DNA from: Phallus indusiatus | Taxonomy: Eukaryota > Basidiomycota > Agaricomycetes > Phallales > Phallaceae | Length of the DNA: 64,000 bases | Direction of reading: 5' to 3' | Assembly (NCBI GenBank): GCA_027605045.1 | Contig: JAQFWX010000013.1 | Span: forward strand, 682,001-746,000 | In this document: one piece after another, positions 35,433-47,317 of the stretch | How positions within the stretch are numbered: position 1 is the stretch's first letter | Layout: the number at the start of each line of letters is the position of its first letter | Position numbers and translations under genes: made by a program | Notes under the pieces: model-generated | Told to the model about the DNA's origin: nothing | Databases searched by the model: none | What the model saw: only the letters and a program-made list of their open reading frames with translations

Positions 35433-36276
35433 TATGTGTTATCTGTAGAAACGGCTGTGGAAACAGTACTAGTTCGCTGTCAGTAGCACTACCGTCGGTT
35501 AATTGTCTGTTTAGGTTGGGACAGGCTGGGAAGTAGATATTATAGTCAGGGTAGCTATGAGAAGCGGAGCTACTGGCCGTTGCCCGTGTGAGGAGCCTGG
35601 CCATGGTGTCCTTAAATACGTTCGTGGTCAATTGAATTGCTGCCGGAAGAATTTGACTGTATCAACGAAGTTCAGAGACCCGGCAACCAATATGTGGGCG
35701 GTTATCGGTTTATCATAAGCAGAAATTTGCACCATCATCGATGAATTACTCCACATTATCAAGACGACTACATCCTGCAGCTGACATCAAAAGCATAGCG
35801 CAATCCAAATACTCGCTGCTTCAAGCGTCTGCGCATCAAAAAATCATGATATGGCGTAACGCCTTCACTAACTCCTTGCTATCCGTCACCAGCAGTAGAA
35901 GCCCAACGAAATCTTGCCATAGTTTGTGTGGAAGAAGTTTGTGATCCCGACACAAGCGCTGACTTGCCGTGTCAATTTTTTCCTGGTTAGTAAGAAACGG
36001 CTCTACATAAATCCTAAGATGACTATTCATGTATTGTGCCAAGCCGATGATATCAGGCCAGAGAATCAGTCTTTGCCACAGGGCATCTCTATCGATATTA
36101 TTTGGGCATAGATTATACAACGAGTATATAAAGAATAAAGATTGGCGATAAGCTGGGCACTAGAATAACGCAATAATCCTGAGGAAACCAGCATCTACAT
36201 ACTACACCATTCTCTAAGTGTTCCGTGATACATTTTTAGTAAAATATATTCAGGAACAACAAAAGCAGATTCTTGG
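35433..36276. other. Upstream region of P450-9 and 3' flank of P450-10
   Basis: The P450-9 leader is about 130 bp longer than in other subgroup-B genes and contains an upstream ORF. A 94-codon minus-strand ORF at 35836-36120 has no features I recognise. Confidence 0.4.
35611..35654 (-). promoter_or_regulatory. Subgroup-B promoter element and TATA-like box of P450-9
   Basis: On the minus strand, AAATTCTTCCGGCAGCAATT occupies 35635-35654 and CGTATTTAAG 35611-35620. The distance from TATA box to start codon is about 180 bp here, against about 50 bp in P450-4, -5 and -8. Confidence 0.5.
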
Positions 36277-38387
36277 TTAAAGAACCATCGAAAGTTGATC
36301 CAAGAAAGTCTTTGATTGCTGAGAGCGAGGAGCAATTTTACATTTGAAAGGCTCCGGGTGTCTGAACCGCTTTTCGTTAGATATCATATAGGTAAAAAGT
36401 TCATTGAATAGACGCACGAAATTAACCCGGGGAGAAAAGCATCAGGATCAGGTAGCTCTGACCCCTCTGAATTCTTACACGGAGCGATATCGAAGGAATG
36501 TAAAATAAGCACAATCATTATAAAAAGAACATTATCGGCTAAATGACGACCCGGGCAGTTTCTACAGAGTCGTCTGATAAACAGTACATCCTGAGAGATA
36601 AATAGGGAGGCTAACCTTCGTCCAAAACCAAAGGTACTGTCTGGATAATTGACGTTTGACTTCAGGAATCGCTCCGGGTTGAATTTGTCGATGTCGTCCC
36701 CATATGCCGACTCGGAATGCAGAAGTGACCTATAGTAATCACTGAGTTGGATGATTCTTTTGATGTCCTTGGACAAGTCGACTTACCATGCGTTCCCTAT
36801 CACAATCGTATTTTTCGGCACAAAATATTCTCCAATTATGTCATCTTCCTTGAGGAGATGCGGAAAACCAAGCGGCACAGCTGGATGCCAGCGTAAAACC
36901 TCTTTGATCAAAGCGTCAATATAAGGGAGACTCTTCCTGTCATCGAACGACGGCAATGCATCCTTGTCGAAGAAACTGTCCAATTCTTGTTGCGCTTTCT
37001 TTTGGATGTCCGGATATAAAACCATAGCCAAGAAAAAAACCTTTAGGGCAGACTCCGTCTATGGAAAAATAAAACAGCCCAAGTCAACGACACAATCGCG
37101 GTCCATCAGAAGTGGCCTACCGTATCGATCCCACCCATATAAATCATAGCACCTACTTCGCGGATTGTCTCTTCGTTTTTGTCTGTCTGGCTTTCTTTAG
37201 ATGTGAGATCTTCAAGGAGAGATCCTATGATGGAAGGCGGTGCTTTTCCAGTTTTCTGTTCGACTTAATAACAATCTTTACGGTATAAACAAAGAGACAT
37301 ACGATAGCATCTTTCACAGCGGCGAATGGTACAGAAGCCATCGCTCTAGTTTGGGGTTTAAGTTTCTCAGCTTCCCTTTGAAAGCCAGCGCCAGGCACCC
37401 ATGACGGAATATATTTTACTAGAAGGCTCAATGAATACCCTCGCGTAAAGTGATAATTTTGAAGAATCATACGCATAGGTAGGAAGTCAACTAAACACGC
37501 CCCAGGGACAGTTATTCGTGCGAGCGATGACATGACAGTTTCCGCTACCTCAATATAAGGGTCGTTCTCTGGAAGAATTTCAAGCCCATAAGTTGCCTAA
37601 AGCTTATTCTTGAGCACACAGCTGAAGGACAACTAAGCCTCATACAGACCTCCAAGATAAGCGCTCCAATAGCGTGTCTAGAGTGCTCCATGAACTTTTC
37701 CGGGTTCTGATAAAGATGACACAATAACTTCCTATGTAAATTCCCATGAGATCGGACAAATATAAAAGATAAGCAACACACTTTGCGGACTTCTCCAGCA
37801 ATCCCCGATATTGTAGCATTGAAAGCTTGCTGAAGCTTTTCAGCAAAACTGAACGCCGGATTTTCCACTCTTCACTGGGTTGCATTGTAATCACATTATC
37901 CCAACAGACCCTATATGAAATACATTCGGATCTCGAAAACTCATTCTGAAGAAAATGACGAAACTTACAGATCCTGGAGCATGGTTGATTTAAATCGGTT
38001 AGAATATATCGCTCCTCTTTGCTCGAATAATTCAGAAGCCAGTTTCTGGGAGTTAACGATGAGAATAGAAGTGCCGCATAGATTCAAGTACGTCAGATCG
38101 CCTGTAAACAAATGGTAATGTCATTTGAAGATGTCGATAAACTATTACACTAACCGTATATTTTGGACCATTCATGATATGTTTGCCATTCTCTTCGAAG
38201 AGGAATTTGCAACAGGTTTCCAATGAAAAATTTCCCTGGAGGGCCTGGTGGCAATTTATATCCTAATGTTGGTTTGTTACTCGAGTAAAACAGAGATGAA
38301 ACCGTGGCTACCTTTGGGGACGTGAATGCGTATCTTGAACCAGTAGAACAAAAAAAATGCAGCGAGAAATAGTTCGCCATAGTTCAT
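36277..38387 (-). CDS. P450-10, cytochrome P450 monooxygenase (subgroup D)
   Basis: A complete 12-exon gene; stop TAA at 36277-36279, start MNYGELFLAAFFLFYWFKIR at 38387. Motifs: GYKLPPGPPGKFFIGN, CWDNVITMQPSEEW, I helix GGIDT-TESALKVFFLAM (the most canonical I helix in the array), EVLRWHPAVP, FNPERFLKSN and FGFGRR-NCPGRHLAD. The C-terminal tail is HPEPFKCKIAPRSQQS. No lesion was found. The KVFF wording and the HP-type last exon are shared with P450-11, which lies in opposite orientation about 7 kb away with two unrelated genes between. It has neither the subgroup-B promoter element nor its spacing; a TATAAATG lies on the minus strand near 38468. Confidence 0.92.
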
Positions 38388-40656
38388 GAAGGTGAGAGTA
38401 GCCATTGATCAGGCACGAGAAAAGAAAGGCTTTGTTGAGGCGTTGGCGTGTCAACGTAGCACATTTATAGTTGCAGGAAAAACTTTTTCCGGAGCATCCT
38501 TCCACCAAGCACTGTGCATTACAGCACCTTTTACTAATTCGGAAAAGCAATAGAAGCCGAAGTTGACCTTCTGAGGTCGGTAGAGCAGTGAATAAAGTTA
38601 CGTCGGATCAACAGTGCCTCGCATGTCGGACTGTGGGTAAATTCCACATGGGTAACCTAAATGTTAGGGTGCCATTGTTTAATTGAGCTGCTGCGACAAT
38701 ATATTGCCAGATTTCTTAGTAGATCGGTGTTGGAACTGTCCGAGGGTCAAGTGGACGGTTTCCGAAGACCATTTTTTTGAGCTTTAAACCGAAATCGGGA
38801 ACTCCGTTTGTATGGCAATTGAACAAGCGTCCGATGTGCGACGCGAGAGGAGCGCGGTGCCACAAAGAACTAGTCCAGTTATGATTCAAGGTCATAACAA
38901 TTGGCGATAAGCACGCGAACGAAGTGTCAAACGAAATTTGCGGCATGGCTTGCAACTTGCGATTGGCACTGGACAATCGCCGCGCTAGATGGGTAAAACG
39001 TTCAAACGAAATGCTGCTTCCTGGCAATAATTAAGTAAGTCTAGTTACTTGTCTAATATAATTGAGACTCACTAGTGATTTGACGTCGGATTGGTTGAAG
39101 GCGAGTAACAAGCAAGGCGAGGCAGTGCGTGACTAAGCAATCACGTGCGTTTTTTGCCGATTAGCGAGCTCAGAGGCTCCAAAGCTGTGAGAGCGGAGCA
39201 AGAGAAACGGGAAAACTTCAGCCGCATTTCTTCTCATATGCCACGATGTCGAAATCCGCTACTCTAACTGGATTTCATCAGGAGCTCAGAACCTTTACGC
39301 GTTACGATTGAGGCGGTGCAGGAAGGCAACCTACGCGTGCAACTGAGCACTTCTGGTCACTGTTCACGTTACAGTGCAGTCCTGGTCCACAGCCCATCCA
39401 TCTTACAGCAATCTTATTTGTCTGTCGACATGTTCAATGATAGCCTCACTTGATCTCGGGTCACGCTGTTTAACATGGAAAGTGGTTGGATCATGACAGC
39501 TGAGAGTCGTCGGGTAAGAGATTATTCCTTTATCAAACGATTTGAAGTTCTTGATGCTTTGCTATTACGTTACCTAGTCATAAGGGAGTGGCGGCTTATT
39601 TGTGGATAGAAAGAGCAAAAGTATGGGGTCATGAAGATATCGTGAGGTCGTGAGGAACGAAACAAGCTCATCAATGACACGACAGTGGTATGAAGTCTCT
39701 ACAGAAACACTTGTAGAGAATAACTGCACGGATGACTTATATCTCTTTCAAAACACATTGACCTTCGAGGCATATAAATCAGGGAAGAAAGATGATCCCT
39801 TGAGAACCGACTTCACGGTAGCTATCCGAGAACCACTGGCACCACTGGCAGCTGATGATTCTTGTAGTGTATGACATTATTCCGAATCCCCTCGATAAGC
39901 ACGGCATAGAGGCATGGCCCATGCACTAGTAACACATGCAACGGATGTTGTTTAGATGTCATTGTACCGGCGAAACTTCAAATCCTTTCGAGCTCTCATG
40001 TTTAGCGTTTAGATTTTCAAGTTATGCCTCAGCTCGATATCGCATAGTGGCGTCACTTCACCAATGATTGAACTTTTGAAGTTGGATCCGAGGCCTTGTG
40101 ATTCCGCCACAAGATCAGCAGGAACATACAATGATAGAGATAACCCTTGCGTCAAACGTATTTACGTCTCACCAGTTTAATACAGACACGAATATCTCGA
40201 ATGCACCAGCCAGACGGAAAGGACGACCGATTTGCTTCGGCGACGGAACGGCCGGTGCATTTTCGGCCCGTGTTTCCGCGATTCATCCTTACGACGCTTC
40301 CAATACCTAACCACGCAACTTGGGGTTTGAATGCGGTCATGATCCGCTGACATTTCCGCTGATATACCGAATGATCCAATTCTCTTTAATCGTCAATCTG
40401 AAAAAACTTCTGTTTACGGTATAGCTGCCTTTATCACAGAACGTGGAGGGTCAGTGACGAAGCTCTACGATAGCCAAGACAATTTCAAACGAGAGCGTTC
40501 GATATCTTGCATGGCTCGACGCACTGTCTTATGATCTGACTTTGCAGAGAGAAGAAAAGATGAATTTTCCTATATAATGGTAGAGTCTTCCGACTCCAAT
40601 TCAGTCAGAACAACTTCGACTTCCTCTCGAAACAAACGTCCTCCAAGCAAAACAAA
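38388..40656. other. 2.3-kb intergenic stretch
   Basis: Contains a 103-codon minus-strand ORF at 38716-39027 without a family I can name, and no spliced gene I can support. A TATATAA box at 40571-40577 lies 80 bp before the secreted-protein gene. Confidence 0.4.
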
Positions 40657-41412
40657 ATGAAATTCGCTCTTGCATTAGTTTCCTCTGCCATCGCGCTTGT
40701 AAACAGCGTCGCCGCTGTCGTAAGTACATTTTGATAAAATCGGCTGAACAGTATCACTGATTCATTCTAGCCGGCCTCTGCCACCGCAGCTGCTGCTCAA
40801 CCCAGCGAGACTCTTGGATGGGGTCAACACTGGTAAGCATTCAAACTCATTATTTGTCCATTAGATTTGCATTCTCATCACTCTTATTTTAGGATCAAAA
40901 CCTCGGTAAATATAGCTTCCGATTCTAGCGAAGAGCACACCAGATTCTTACTGTTCGTATAGGACGAAGTCTTCCTCCAAGCTCAAACCCCATGGACTCC
41001 AGGTCCCGCCGTCCTCGGCTCCGCAGACACTGCTGGAGAGTTCAACATCGTCGACGGCTCTCTCTGCGACACTGTCCACACACCCGAATTTGTCGCTGGT
41101 GCTGTTGAACCAATCACCGCCGGAGCTACTATGCTCCAGTTAACCTTCGTAGCTGGAATCTTGAGTCCCGCATCAGGTGGTACTTTTGCCTGGACCGCAT
41201 CTGGAGATAACCAATTGATGAGCTGGAGCCGCTCGGACTCTGCATTCACTGTATGGCTCTCTCATTTAAGTTTTTTTCCTCGTCCGTTCTGATGTTTGCA
41301 ATTCAAGGGCTGGATTCTCTGCGACGGCATCCTTTACGCTAACCAAGTTGCTACTGTCCCCAGCGGTTGCTCTACCGTTGAGCTCTTCTCTGACATTAGC
41401 ACTTTCGCTTGA
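40657..41412 (+). CDS. Predicted small secreted protein, unknown function
   Basis: A five-exon gene of about 176 residues. Exon 1 (40657-40719) encodes only a signal peptide, MKFALALVSSAIALVNSVAA. The rest has no hydrophobic segment and reads as a compact secreted domain: an Ala-rich stretch, then GWGQHWIKTS, PGPAVLGSADTAGEFNIVDG, GTFAWTASGDNQLMSW and GWILCDGILYANQV, with cysteines in SLCDTV, WILCDG and SGCSTV. It ends DISTFA and TGA. Exon 3 is tiny (13 nt, IKTS with a split codon). I recognise no family. Size and composition fit fungal small secreted proteins. Promoter context is good: TATATAA 80 bp upstream and a CAAAATGAA start. Confidence 0.75.
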
Positions 41413-41923
41413 ACGAGGTATTTCTTGTAAAAACGATCTTTCTAAGATTGATGGACACTTGTCGGTCTTGTTAGCTACGTATTCTGGCTTTTTCTTGTCG
41501 TCTGTTTTCAAGTCGGTATGAGAAAATTGTTAAAAATACACATTGTTCTTGCTTTTCTTTCTCCATTTTTCGAAATCAGGCTGAGAGTGGCGAATCTCAA
41601 ACCTATTTATATGTTTCGAATTTGAAAGCCACAGTTCCTGCCAAGGAAAACAGCTTTGGTATTTTCTCCAGATTGAGTCCGAAGCATTTTAGCTTAAGAT
41701 TCTGTTTTCGGAACAACGCCGGAGAATGACGTTCTCGGAAGTCGCTTTTAGTCACTAACGTCCCGGATATTGACGAGAATGAATTCAGACCTTCGGACTT
41801 CTTTCTAAAGCCATAACATAATTGATATGATTTGTAAAAATACAAAAGAAGGCATAACAATAAATGAAAAGTCCAACCTTCGCGCGTTTTCTTCACCTCT
41901 AAATATATATGTATGAAACACAT
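41413..41923. other. Convergent 3' intergenic region
   Basis: A 510-bp AT-rich spacer between the secreted-protein gene and the BAR gene; I see no gene. Confidence 0.4.
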
Positions 41924-44520
41924 TCAGTTATCAAAAGGGGAAATAGTCAAGGATTCAGTAGGCACTACAGTACTGCGTGTACGAGGCGGTGGAGGTGGTG
42001 GGAAAGATCCAGCAGCGCCGCTCAGACTCAAACTGCTCGATGATCCACCTGTACTTGTCAATCCGATGTTCGGAGAAGGAGTACTACGCCTTGGGAGATG
42101 AGGTGGTGGAGGTGGCGGTGGCGGTGGAGGAACCTTCTTAGTAGACTTTCGAGAAGGCAAAGGCGGTGGTCCGGCGCGAGGTACCGCCGGTTGTCCAAAG
42201 GTATTTCCTATTTCGACACGTGAATTGTTGAATTGCCCCGGGAGAGCTTTATCTATCTGTTCGACTTCGACTTCGAAAGGAGATGAGTTAGAGGTTTTTG
42301 GTCCTTCTAGCAAGCTAACGTCCTCGTGTTCGCTCCCGCTATCAGCCTTATCAGCTATCCTCCTATCTTCCAAATGATTGGCGTGGATACCGCCGTACGG
42401 AACAAACGGAAACGTCGAAGATGGCAAAGGCGTATGCATATTATCGTCCATTGAATTAATAGACGGCTCGTATTCACGGGTACGTGACATCTCCATCTCG
42501 GCACGTTGAGCAATGTTTGTCTTTCTGGCCATCCGACCATTTCCAGGGAATTCTCCAACCCCGGAGAGCGACGCAGATGCAGATGCGCTCGCATCGCTGT
42601 CATTGAACGAAGACAAACGAGGCGTTATGCTGTTCATGTCGTCGACCATCCTGGTGTCGAGAGGCGAATTGTGCGAAAAGTCGGAACCTCCGTGACCATA
42701 CATGTCCCGAGATTCAGCAAAAGATGAATTGGACGATGTACCTTTCATGCCCACGTTAAACATACGACTTAGTGTTCCTCCCTTGCGCGAGTTGGCATTG
42801 ATACTTGATCGCGAGTCCGATTCAACACTCTTCTGACTCGTGACATCATCGTCATCACCCCCACTGTCATTCTCCAGACTCGCGAAAGCACGCATGGCAC
42901 TACGATCCTTGTCCTTCTTCCTTCCTTTCTCTTTCTTCCCGCGAGTAGAGCCAGAGAGCCATCCCGTAACACCACTAGATCGTCGTGTTGATTCTGAAGC
43001 AGAAGAAGCAGCAGAGGACGCAGCACTGTCGCTTCGTTTGCGTCTTGAAGCAGGGCGTCCGTTAGAGTAATGTGCAGTGTTGTTGGACGTGACTGAACCC
43101 CCAGGAGAAGATGAGCGTGATTTAATGGAAGGCGGTTTGCTGCCACTGCTTTTACGGCTGCGATTAGTGGCGCTTCGACTTATAGAGGATCGACCATCAC
43201 TTTGCGCTGCACCCGTGCTACCGCTTTCTTCGCTACCTGAATCATCTTCGTTCGTCGAGGACTGTTGTTCACCTGTGCCTGAGTTATTGCGCGAAACAGA
43301 TGCGATTGTTCGACTTTGTTCATGCGAGAATGAATGTGGAGTAATACGGGTTGGTGAACTAGGGCGTCTTTGAATGACAGACCTTTTGCACAAGAGATTG
43401 TTGAGATTTAGACTTTTTGGTACGATAACTGTAAGAAAAACGCACTCGTCACACCAATCTCCTTCAACTTCACGCAGCTCGGTTAAACATCCGGCTACAA
43501 ATTGTATTTGGTTATCCAAGAAGCTTGTTAAGTCTCTCAGCTGACGGAGTTCATTGGCTTGAATGCGGCGCATGCGCGTTTGGACTTCCGAAGAAGCTTC
43601 TTCGCTGAATATATAGTATAGTTCACCACTCAAATATCATAAACATGAATGGTGTAGACTTACTATCGAAGTTTAGCTTTGATATGTTCCTCTTCCGCTT
43701 CTTTAATATCCTTATCCTTCTTGGCTTTAGAGACTTTCGACACGGCTGCGTCATAAGTTAATCTGGAATGAATTGAATGAATGAATGACCAGAAAAAGGG
43801 GCAAGCAATGGATCTCACCTTCTCGAATCAAGCTTCTTTCGTAGCATTTCGTAGCCTTCGATATCGCCAAGCAGCTTTTCGAGACTAGATAGATATCGAT
43901 CCTTCACAAATGAGGCAAATTTTTCTTGTAAAGTGGCAATTTTGCATTGGGCACGTCCAAATTTAGTTAGACATTGACCTTGAATTTTGAATTAAACAAG
44001 GAGATTGTCATAGCGAAAGATGATTTACCGAAAGCCGAGTCGCTACCGAACTCTTCGCCGTGGGCTACCATAACGACACCAAGTGCGTCAATAGACAGCA
44101 TCTTCACGCCTTCTTCAACATGAGGGTATTCTTTTTTCTTGTGAATGTATCCATAATATTCCGAGCAGGCATCTTGTATTCTATTGAATAATACAATCAA
44201 TATACTCGTATTCACAATAAAACAAGAAAGAATGCCCCACATACCTTTCGATTCCAGCCTTTCGCAGCTCCACATCCTTCTCGAGCTGTTTGAATTCTTC
44301 TGTCACGATTGTTTTGTCCTTCGTCGAGATTACTTCTTTTCCCCACTGTAAAAATAACGTAGCTGTCAGTAACAATGCCAAATGTGGTACAGTTCCATCA
44401 TACGCACCTGGCGAAGTTTTCCAAGCTGAAGTCGATAAGAATGGAAGACAGATAGCAAAAACAAATGAAATCAGTGCCTAGGAAGCTCAAAAGAAATATA
44501 TATACCTGTTTACTAGCCAT
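41924..44520 (-). CDS. BAR-domain protein with long Ser/Pro-rich tail
   Basis: Exons read from the start at 44520: 44506-44520 (MASKQ), 44408-44425 (LGKLRQ), 44245-44345 (WGKEVISTKDKT...), then exons holding EYYGYIHKKKEYPH, KCKIATLQEKFASFVKDRYL, AAVSKVSKAKKDKDIKEAEEEH and finally a long exon to 41924. The first about 270 residues are helical and charged, with the LELRK/AKKxKD/DWCDE features of fungal BAR domains, which bind and bend membranes in endocytosis and trafficking. The roughly 480-residue tail is disordered, Ser-rich and ends with two polyproline runs (KKVPPPPPPPPPP and FPPPPPPR) that could bind SH3 or WW partners. A possible intron just after DWCDE would remove about 22 residues. 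Length is about 730-755 aa. Confidence 0.8.
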
Positions 44521-45188
44521 GTTTGAGTAATGTTATAAAGGGTATTGAACGTAAAAGAAATTGTAAAGTAAAATGGCCTGATTCCATTGTGACGGCCACT
44601 GCGTGCCGAGCTCATCGAGCGCTGGACCTGCAGGCCGTCGGTCGAGCCTTCAGGACGTTCTTGGCATCCTTTCTCAGTTCCGCAACGCATGGGCTTTCCG
44701 GTACTGATGACCGCGAAGATTTCTTGAAAACCCTCCCCTTCCTATTTGTTTCCTATGCTACCGGATTTTTGACTGGTTCTTGATTTCTTGGCTAACCGTC
44801 GGCGCGATAATCCGTCTCGACGCTGCTGGTAGCGGTCCAATCAAGAGTCGGCTTTCATAGACAGATCCCGTGTTTATTGACGACCCCGGTGCGTCAGGAC
44901 TTGGTTCAATTGTATCGAGTTCGCCGGTATTCAACCAACTCATGATCTCTTAGAAAAAAATGTATTCACTGAAGTTCAGGGCCTATCATAACCGAATACC
45001 AAAGACTGGAAAGCGGATACAAGCAGGTCAGTTTTAAAATTATACCGCAACCCGATTCGCCTGTTAGAGCCGCACGTGGAGCAAATGCTCAAAGCACGAT
45101 GCCGATTGGGGGCTTCAACTCAATGGATCCAAATTCAGAACCGTGCATAAATACTAGCACGGTCTGATTGTCCAAACCACACCCGTTT
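44521..45188. other. Divergent promoter region of the BAR gene and P450-11
   Basis: Open stretches occur on both strands (an 86-codon + ORF at 44523-44783, a 61-codon - ORF at 44758-44943), and the GC-richer base use at 44590-44900 hints at coding sequence, but I could not build a spliced gene from them. Confidence 0.35.
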
Positions 45189-47317
45189 ATGCATATGGAT
45201 AACATCCCCAAGTACGGCGGATTAGTCTTGATTGTGTTTCTTATATACTGGTTCAAGTTACGTCTTCGAGTTCCCAAAGGCGAGCATAATCACTTTCATA
45301 TTTATCGCTCCCTCTTATCTGATTAATCAATTGTTTAGGGTATAAATTACCTCCTGGTCCACCCAGAAAGTTTTTAATTGGAAACTTGTTAGATTTCCCT
45401 CGTCAGAAAGAATGGGAAACATATAGCAAATGGTCTAAAATATACGGTTTGTCTTATCCCACAAAGATCTCTCCAGATCGATTCAACTCGTAGCAGGAGA
45501 TCTCATTTACCTAAACATATGTGGAACCCCCATTCTCCTTGTCAACTCTCAAAGCCTTACTTCCGAGTTGTTCGTTCAACGCGGAGCAATATACTCTGAC
45601 AGATTTCAATCAACCATGCTTTCCGACCTGTGCGCTCAAATAGTTTTTTCCTGATGTGCTGTTTCAGACTTCCTATGCAGAGTTGATATAGCAAGTACAG
45701 TCATGTTACAGCCTGACGAGAAATGGAAACGTCACCGTTCAATGTTTCACCGATGTTTCGGTAAGGCTGCCTTGACGCAATACCGCGGGTTACTGGAGAA
45801 GTCGGCAAAGTGCCTTGCATATTTATGCCTAATCTTGGTTCATTTCTCACATATTCAATTTCGGCTTTTAGGAATTTGTTGCGCCAGCTTTATGAAACTC
45901 CGGAAAGGTTTATCGAACACTCGAGGCATGCCCTTGGGGCGTTTACTATGGAGGTACGTAGCTTACGGTGAAATCCAACTGAATAATTAGTAATTCTTGT
46001 AGGCGACGTATGGAATAGAGACCCTCCCAGAAGATGATCCTTATATAGAGGTAGCGGAACGTGCTATGGCAACGCTTGTAGAGGTGGCTAGGCCAGGTGC
46101 ATATCTGGTGGACATATTCCCAGTCTGTATGTCTGGGTTCCTTTACTTATATTGCCACCAAGCCTCAACTTTTCTCTAGTGAAATATCTTCCCTCGTGGA
46201 TTCCCGGTACCGGTTTTAAGAAGAAAGCCGAACAATTAAAAGCAGAGATGCAAGAGATGTCTGATGTACCGTTTGCTGTCGTCCAGAATGCTATTGTGTG
46301 TATCCGACAGTTAGATAACCGACAAAATCGTGACTTCTTAAATTAGAAAGGAGGAAAAGCGTCATCTTCGATAATTGGGACCTTTCTTGAGGAACAAGCA
46401 TCTGGAATTTCCAAGGAACCTGAAGACGAACAGTTAATCCGAGAAGTCGGAGTCACTATTTATCTCGGCGCAATAGACACTGTATGTTGTATGTATCAGC
46501 ACAGTCGGTTGTCCTACTCACGGTTTTGCAGACGGAGTCAGCGATTAAGGTGTTTCTTATGGCCATGCTTTTATATCCGGACGCACAAAGAAAGGCGCAG
46601 AAAGAGTTGGACAGTCTCATTGGAGACAGTGCATTACCGTCAATTGATCACAGGAAAAATCTTCCTTATACTGATGCTTTGTGTAAAGAAGTTTTACGCT
46701 GGCGTCCATCCGCACCACTTGGCTTTCCACATTTGCTGAAGGAAGACGACATAATTGGAGAATATTTTATACCGAAAGGTACAATTGTAGTAGGAAATTC
46801 GTGGTGAGTACTTTCATCGACCAGACTTGGAGAAGCATTCAATAGGGCATGTTACGAAAGGTCTCTTCTACATTCAAAGTTAGCATACGGAGACGATGCC
46901 GACAAATTCAATCCGGAACGGTTTCTAAAGCATGGAGTGAGCTATCCAGATATTGCTTTTGGCTTCGGTCGGAGGTCAGTTTTTCTTTCTTTCGAGTTGA
47001 GTTTATACATCATACGAAGACATTACTCAGGGTATGCCCCGGCCGATACTTGGCCGACGTCCTCCTCTTCACCATAGCCGCCTCCATCCTTCATACATTT
47101 CACATTGTTCCGTATGAAGAAGAGTTACCGGATCCAGATGCTTTCATTTCCGGAATGATCATGTACGTACGCTTATTTACGGTGTGCATGCGGTGTATCA
47201 CAACCTTATCAACCTTATCAACCAATTCTCAGACATCCAAAGCCTTTCAAATGCAAATTTATCCCCCGCTCTTCACAGTCTATAACTCTTTTGGAACAGC
47301 TATCTATGACTCAATGA
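45189..47317 (+). CDS. P450-11, cytochrome P450 monooxygenase (subgroup D)
   Basis: A complete 12-exon gene. It starts MHMDNIPKYGGLVLIVFLIY, with GYKLPPGPPRKFLIGN, DIASTVMLQPDEKW, I helix LGAIDT-TESAIKVFLMAM, EVLRWRPSAP, FNPERFLKHG and FGFGRR-VCPGRYLAD. The region between heme and C-terminus is shorter than in other copies (VPYEEELPDPDAF, lacking the GPxGPE insert). The tail is HPKPFKCKFIPRSSQS and ends LSMTQ. Intron 1 has a GC donor (AAAG|GCGAGC), as in P450-2 and -3. No lesion was found. The N-terminal sequence resembles subgroup C, while exons 8-12 resemble P450-10, so it may be mosaic. Confidence 0.91.

Noticed and set aside
38716..39027. 103-codon minus-strand ORF
   Set aside because: No recognisable motif, no splice partners and an isolated position in a 2.3-kb gap. 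It may be a relic, but I cannot support it.
41924..42180. GGTGGAGGTGGCGG-type repeats as a possible microsatellite or regulatory repeat
   Set aside because: They are the coding sequence of the polyproline tail of the BAR protein.
44523..44943. Open stretches on both strands between the BAR gene and P450-11
   Set aside because: GC-richer and possibly coding, but no acceptable donor-acceptor pair joins them and no family motif is visible.
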